15,767 nucleotides of DNA, from NCBI GenBank assembly GCA_964387775.1, contig CAYLZO010000119.1, forward strand, positions 1-15,767, given 5' to 3'. A program made the translations under genes and the position numbers. Under the pieces are notes generated by a model. It did not search any database. It saw only the letters and a list, made by a program, of their open reading frames with translations, and was not told where the DNA came from. Below, piece after piece: positions 15,187 to 15,767 of the stretch. The first letter of the stretch is position 1. Every line of letters begins with the position of its first letter. Source of the DNA: CAYLZO01 sp964387775 (GTDB lineage: Bacteria; Chloroflexota; Anaerolineae; JAAYZQ01).

Positions 15187-15767
15187 GCTACGCACCCCCA
15201 GAATCAAGATGCTGGGGGTATGGATAGATGCGTTGACGGTCGAGCAGTTGCATAGCGCGTGCGCATGTCTAATTGCCAACGGCGATCACGCCCAGGTGCT
15301 AAATGTCAACGTCAATTGCCTGAATCTGGCCTACGAGCGGTGCTGGTTGCAAGATCTCCTTAATTCGGCTGAAGCTGTATTCTGTGATGGCGTTGGGGTC
15401 CGACTGGGGGCGTGGTTGCTCGACCATAATCTGCCACCCCGCATCACCTACGCCGACTGGATCTGGCAATTGGCCGAGTTCTCTGAACCTCGTGGATATC
15501 GCTTCTTCTTCCTTGGCGCCCGTCCTGGTGTGGCCGATCTGGCAGCGGCCCGACTTCAAGCACGGTTCCCTCGTCTGCAAATCGGGGGCACGCACCATGG
15601 TTATTTCGACAAAACCCCCGATAGTCAGGATAACCTGGCTGTGATCCGCCAGATCAATAAGGTGCGACCAGACATCCTTGTGCTCGGCTTTGGTATGCCC
15701 CTCCAGGAGCGCTGGCTCTTGGAAAACTGGGATCGCATCGACGCCAATGTCGCCCTAACCGGCGGGG
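15161..15767 (+). CDS. WecG/TagA/CpsF family glycosyltransferase (3' end outside window)
   Basis: About 202 codons are visible before the edge. The N-terminus RIKMLGVWIDALTVEQL and VLNVNVNCLNLAYE are the usual opening of the family. FCDGVGVRLG carries Asp76, the conserved catalytic-region Asp. FFFLGAR, then LVLGFGMPLQERWLLENW with Gln182-Glu183, gives the PxQExW motif. These enzymes transfer N-acetylmannosamine-type or similar sugars onto lipid-linked acceptors (WecG, TagA) or act in EPS synthesis. ATG 15161 overlaps the polymerase gene by 26 bases and keeps the full family N-terminus. ATG 15209 is in frame but would remove the first conserved residues. Neither has a convincing ribosome binding site, so coupling to the upstream gene is likely. 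It probably ends only a short distance beyond the window. Confidence 0.9.
   Translation, partial: MTDKAEAAKLRTPRIKMLGVWIDALTVEQLHSACACLIANGDHAQVLNVNVNCLNLAYERCWLQDLLNSAEAVFCDGVGVRLGAWLLDHNLPPRITYADWIWQLAEFSEPRGYRFFFLGARPGVADLAAARLQARFPRLQIGGTHHGYFDKTPDSQDNLAVIRQINKVRPDILVLGFGMPLQERWLLENWDRIDANVALTGG

Noticed and set aside
1..15767. CRISPR array, tRNA or rRNA genes, insertion sequences, phage genes
   Set aside because: Coding density is near total with recognisable proteins on one strand. No spaced direct repeats, transposase motifs or RNA gene signatures were found by reading.

Overview
The window is one densely packed, all-plus-strand gene block from a fairly GC-rich bacterium. It reads as an extracellular-polysaccharide (EPS / cell-surface glycan) locus. 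The best guess for the host is Chloroflexota (Anaerolineae-like). This is inference from the gene repertoire: COG3379-type alkaline-phosphatase-superfamily genes beside glycosyltransferases, a Hanks kinase with a TolB-like propeller, a GT39-TPR fusion, and a secreted protein ending in a YLP..VR motif. No rRNA or other taxonomic marker is present.

Layout. Ten genes fill the window and no gap exceeds 32 bases. (1) 1-1641 and (2) 1638-3305 are tandem paralogous phosphohydrolases of the alkaline phosphatase superfamily; the first is cut by the window start. (3) 3338-5293 is a transmembrane Ser/Thr kinase with a six-blade PD40 propeller outside the membrane. (4) 5314-7344 is a secreted PHP-fold metal phosphoesterase related to the DUF3604 type. 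(5) 7358-9355 is an integral-membrane GT39/ArnT-like glycosyltransferase with four C-terminal TPRs. (6) 9352-10947 is a Wzx-like flippase. (7) 10944-12587 is a third phosphohydrolase paralogue. (8) 12588-13727 is a TuaH-like GT-B glycosyltransferase. (9) 13735-15186 is a Wzy/O-antigen-ligase-like polymerase. (10) 15161 to the window end is a WecG/TagA/CpsF glycosyltransferase, cut by the edge.

How they may work together (inference). Genes 8 and 10 would build a lipid-linked repeat unit on the inner face. Gene 6 would flip it and gene 9 would polymerise or ligate it. Gene 5 would add sugars from polyprenyl-phosphate donors on the outer face. The kinase could couple an outside signal to the pathway. 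The three cytoplasmic phosphohydrolases and the secreted PHP protein are the unexplained part: four putative phosphoesterases of two unrelated folds embedded in one glycan operon. Start/stop overlaps (ATGA at 1638 and 10944, GTGA at 9352, TAGATG at 12585) argue for a single translationally coupled transcript whose promoter lies upstream of the window. No promoter, terminator, tRNA, rRNA, CRISPR array or mobile element was recognised, and no gene-free stretch exceeds 300 bases.
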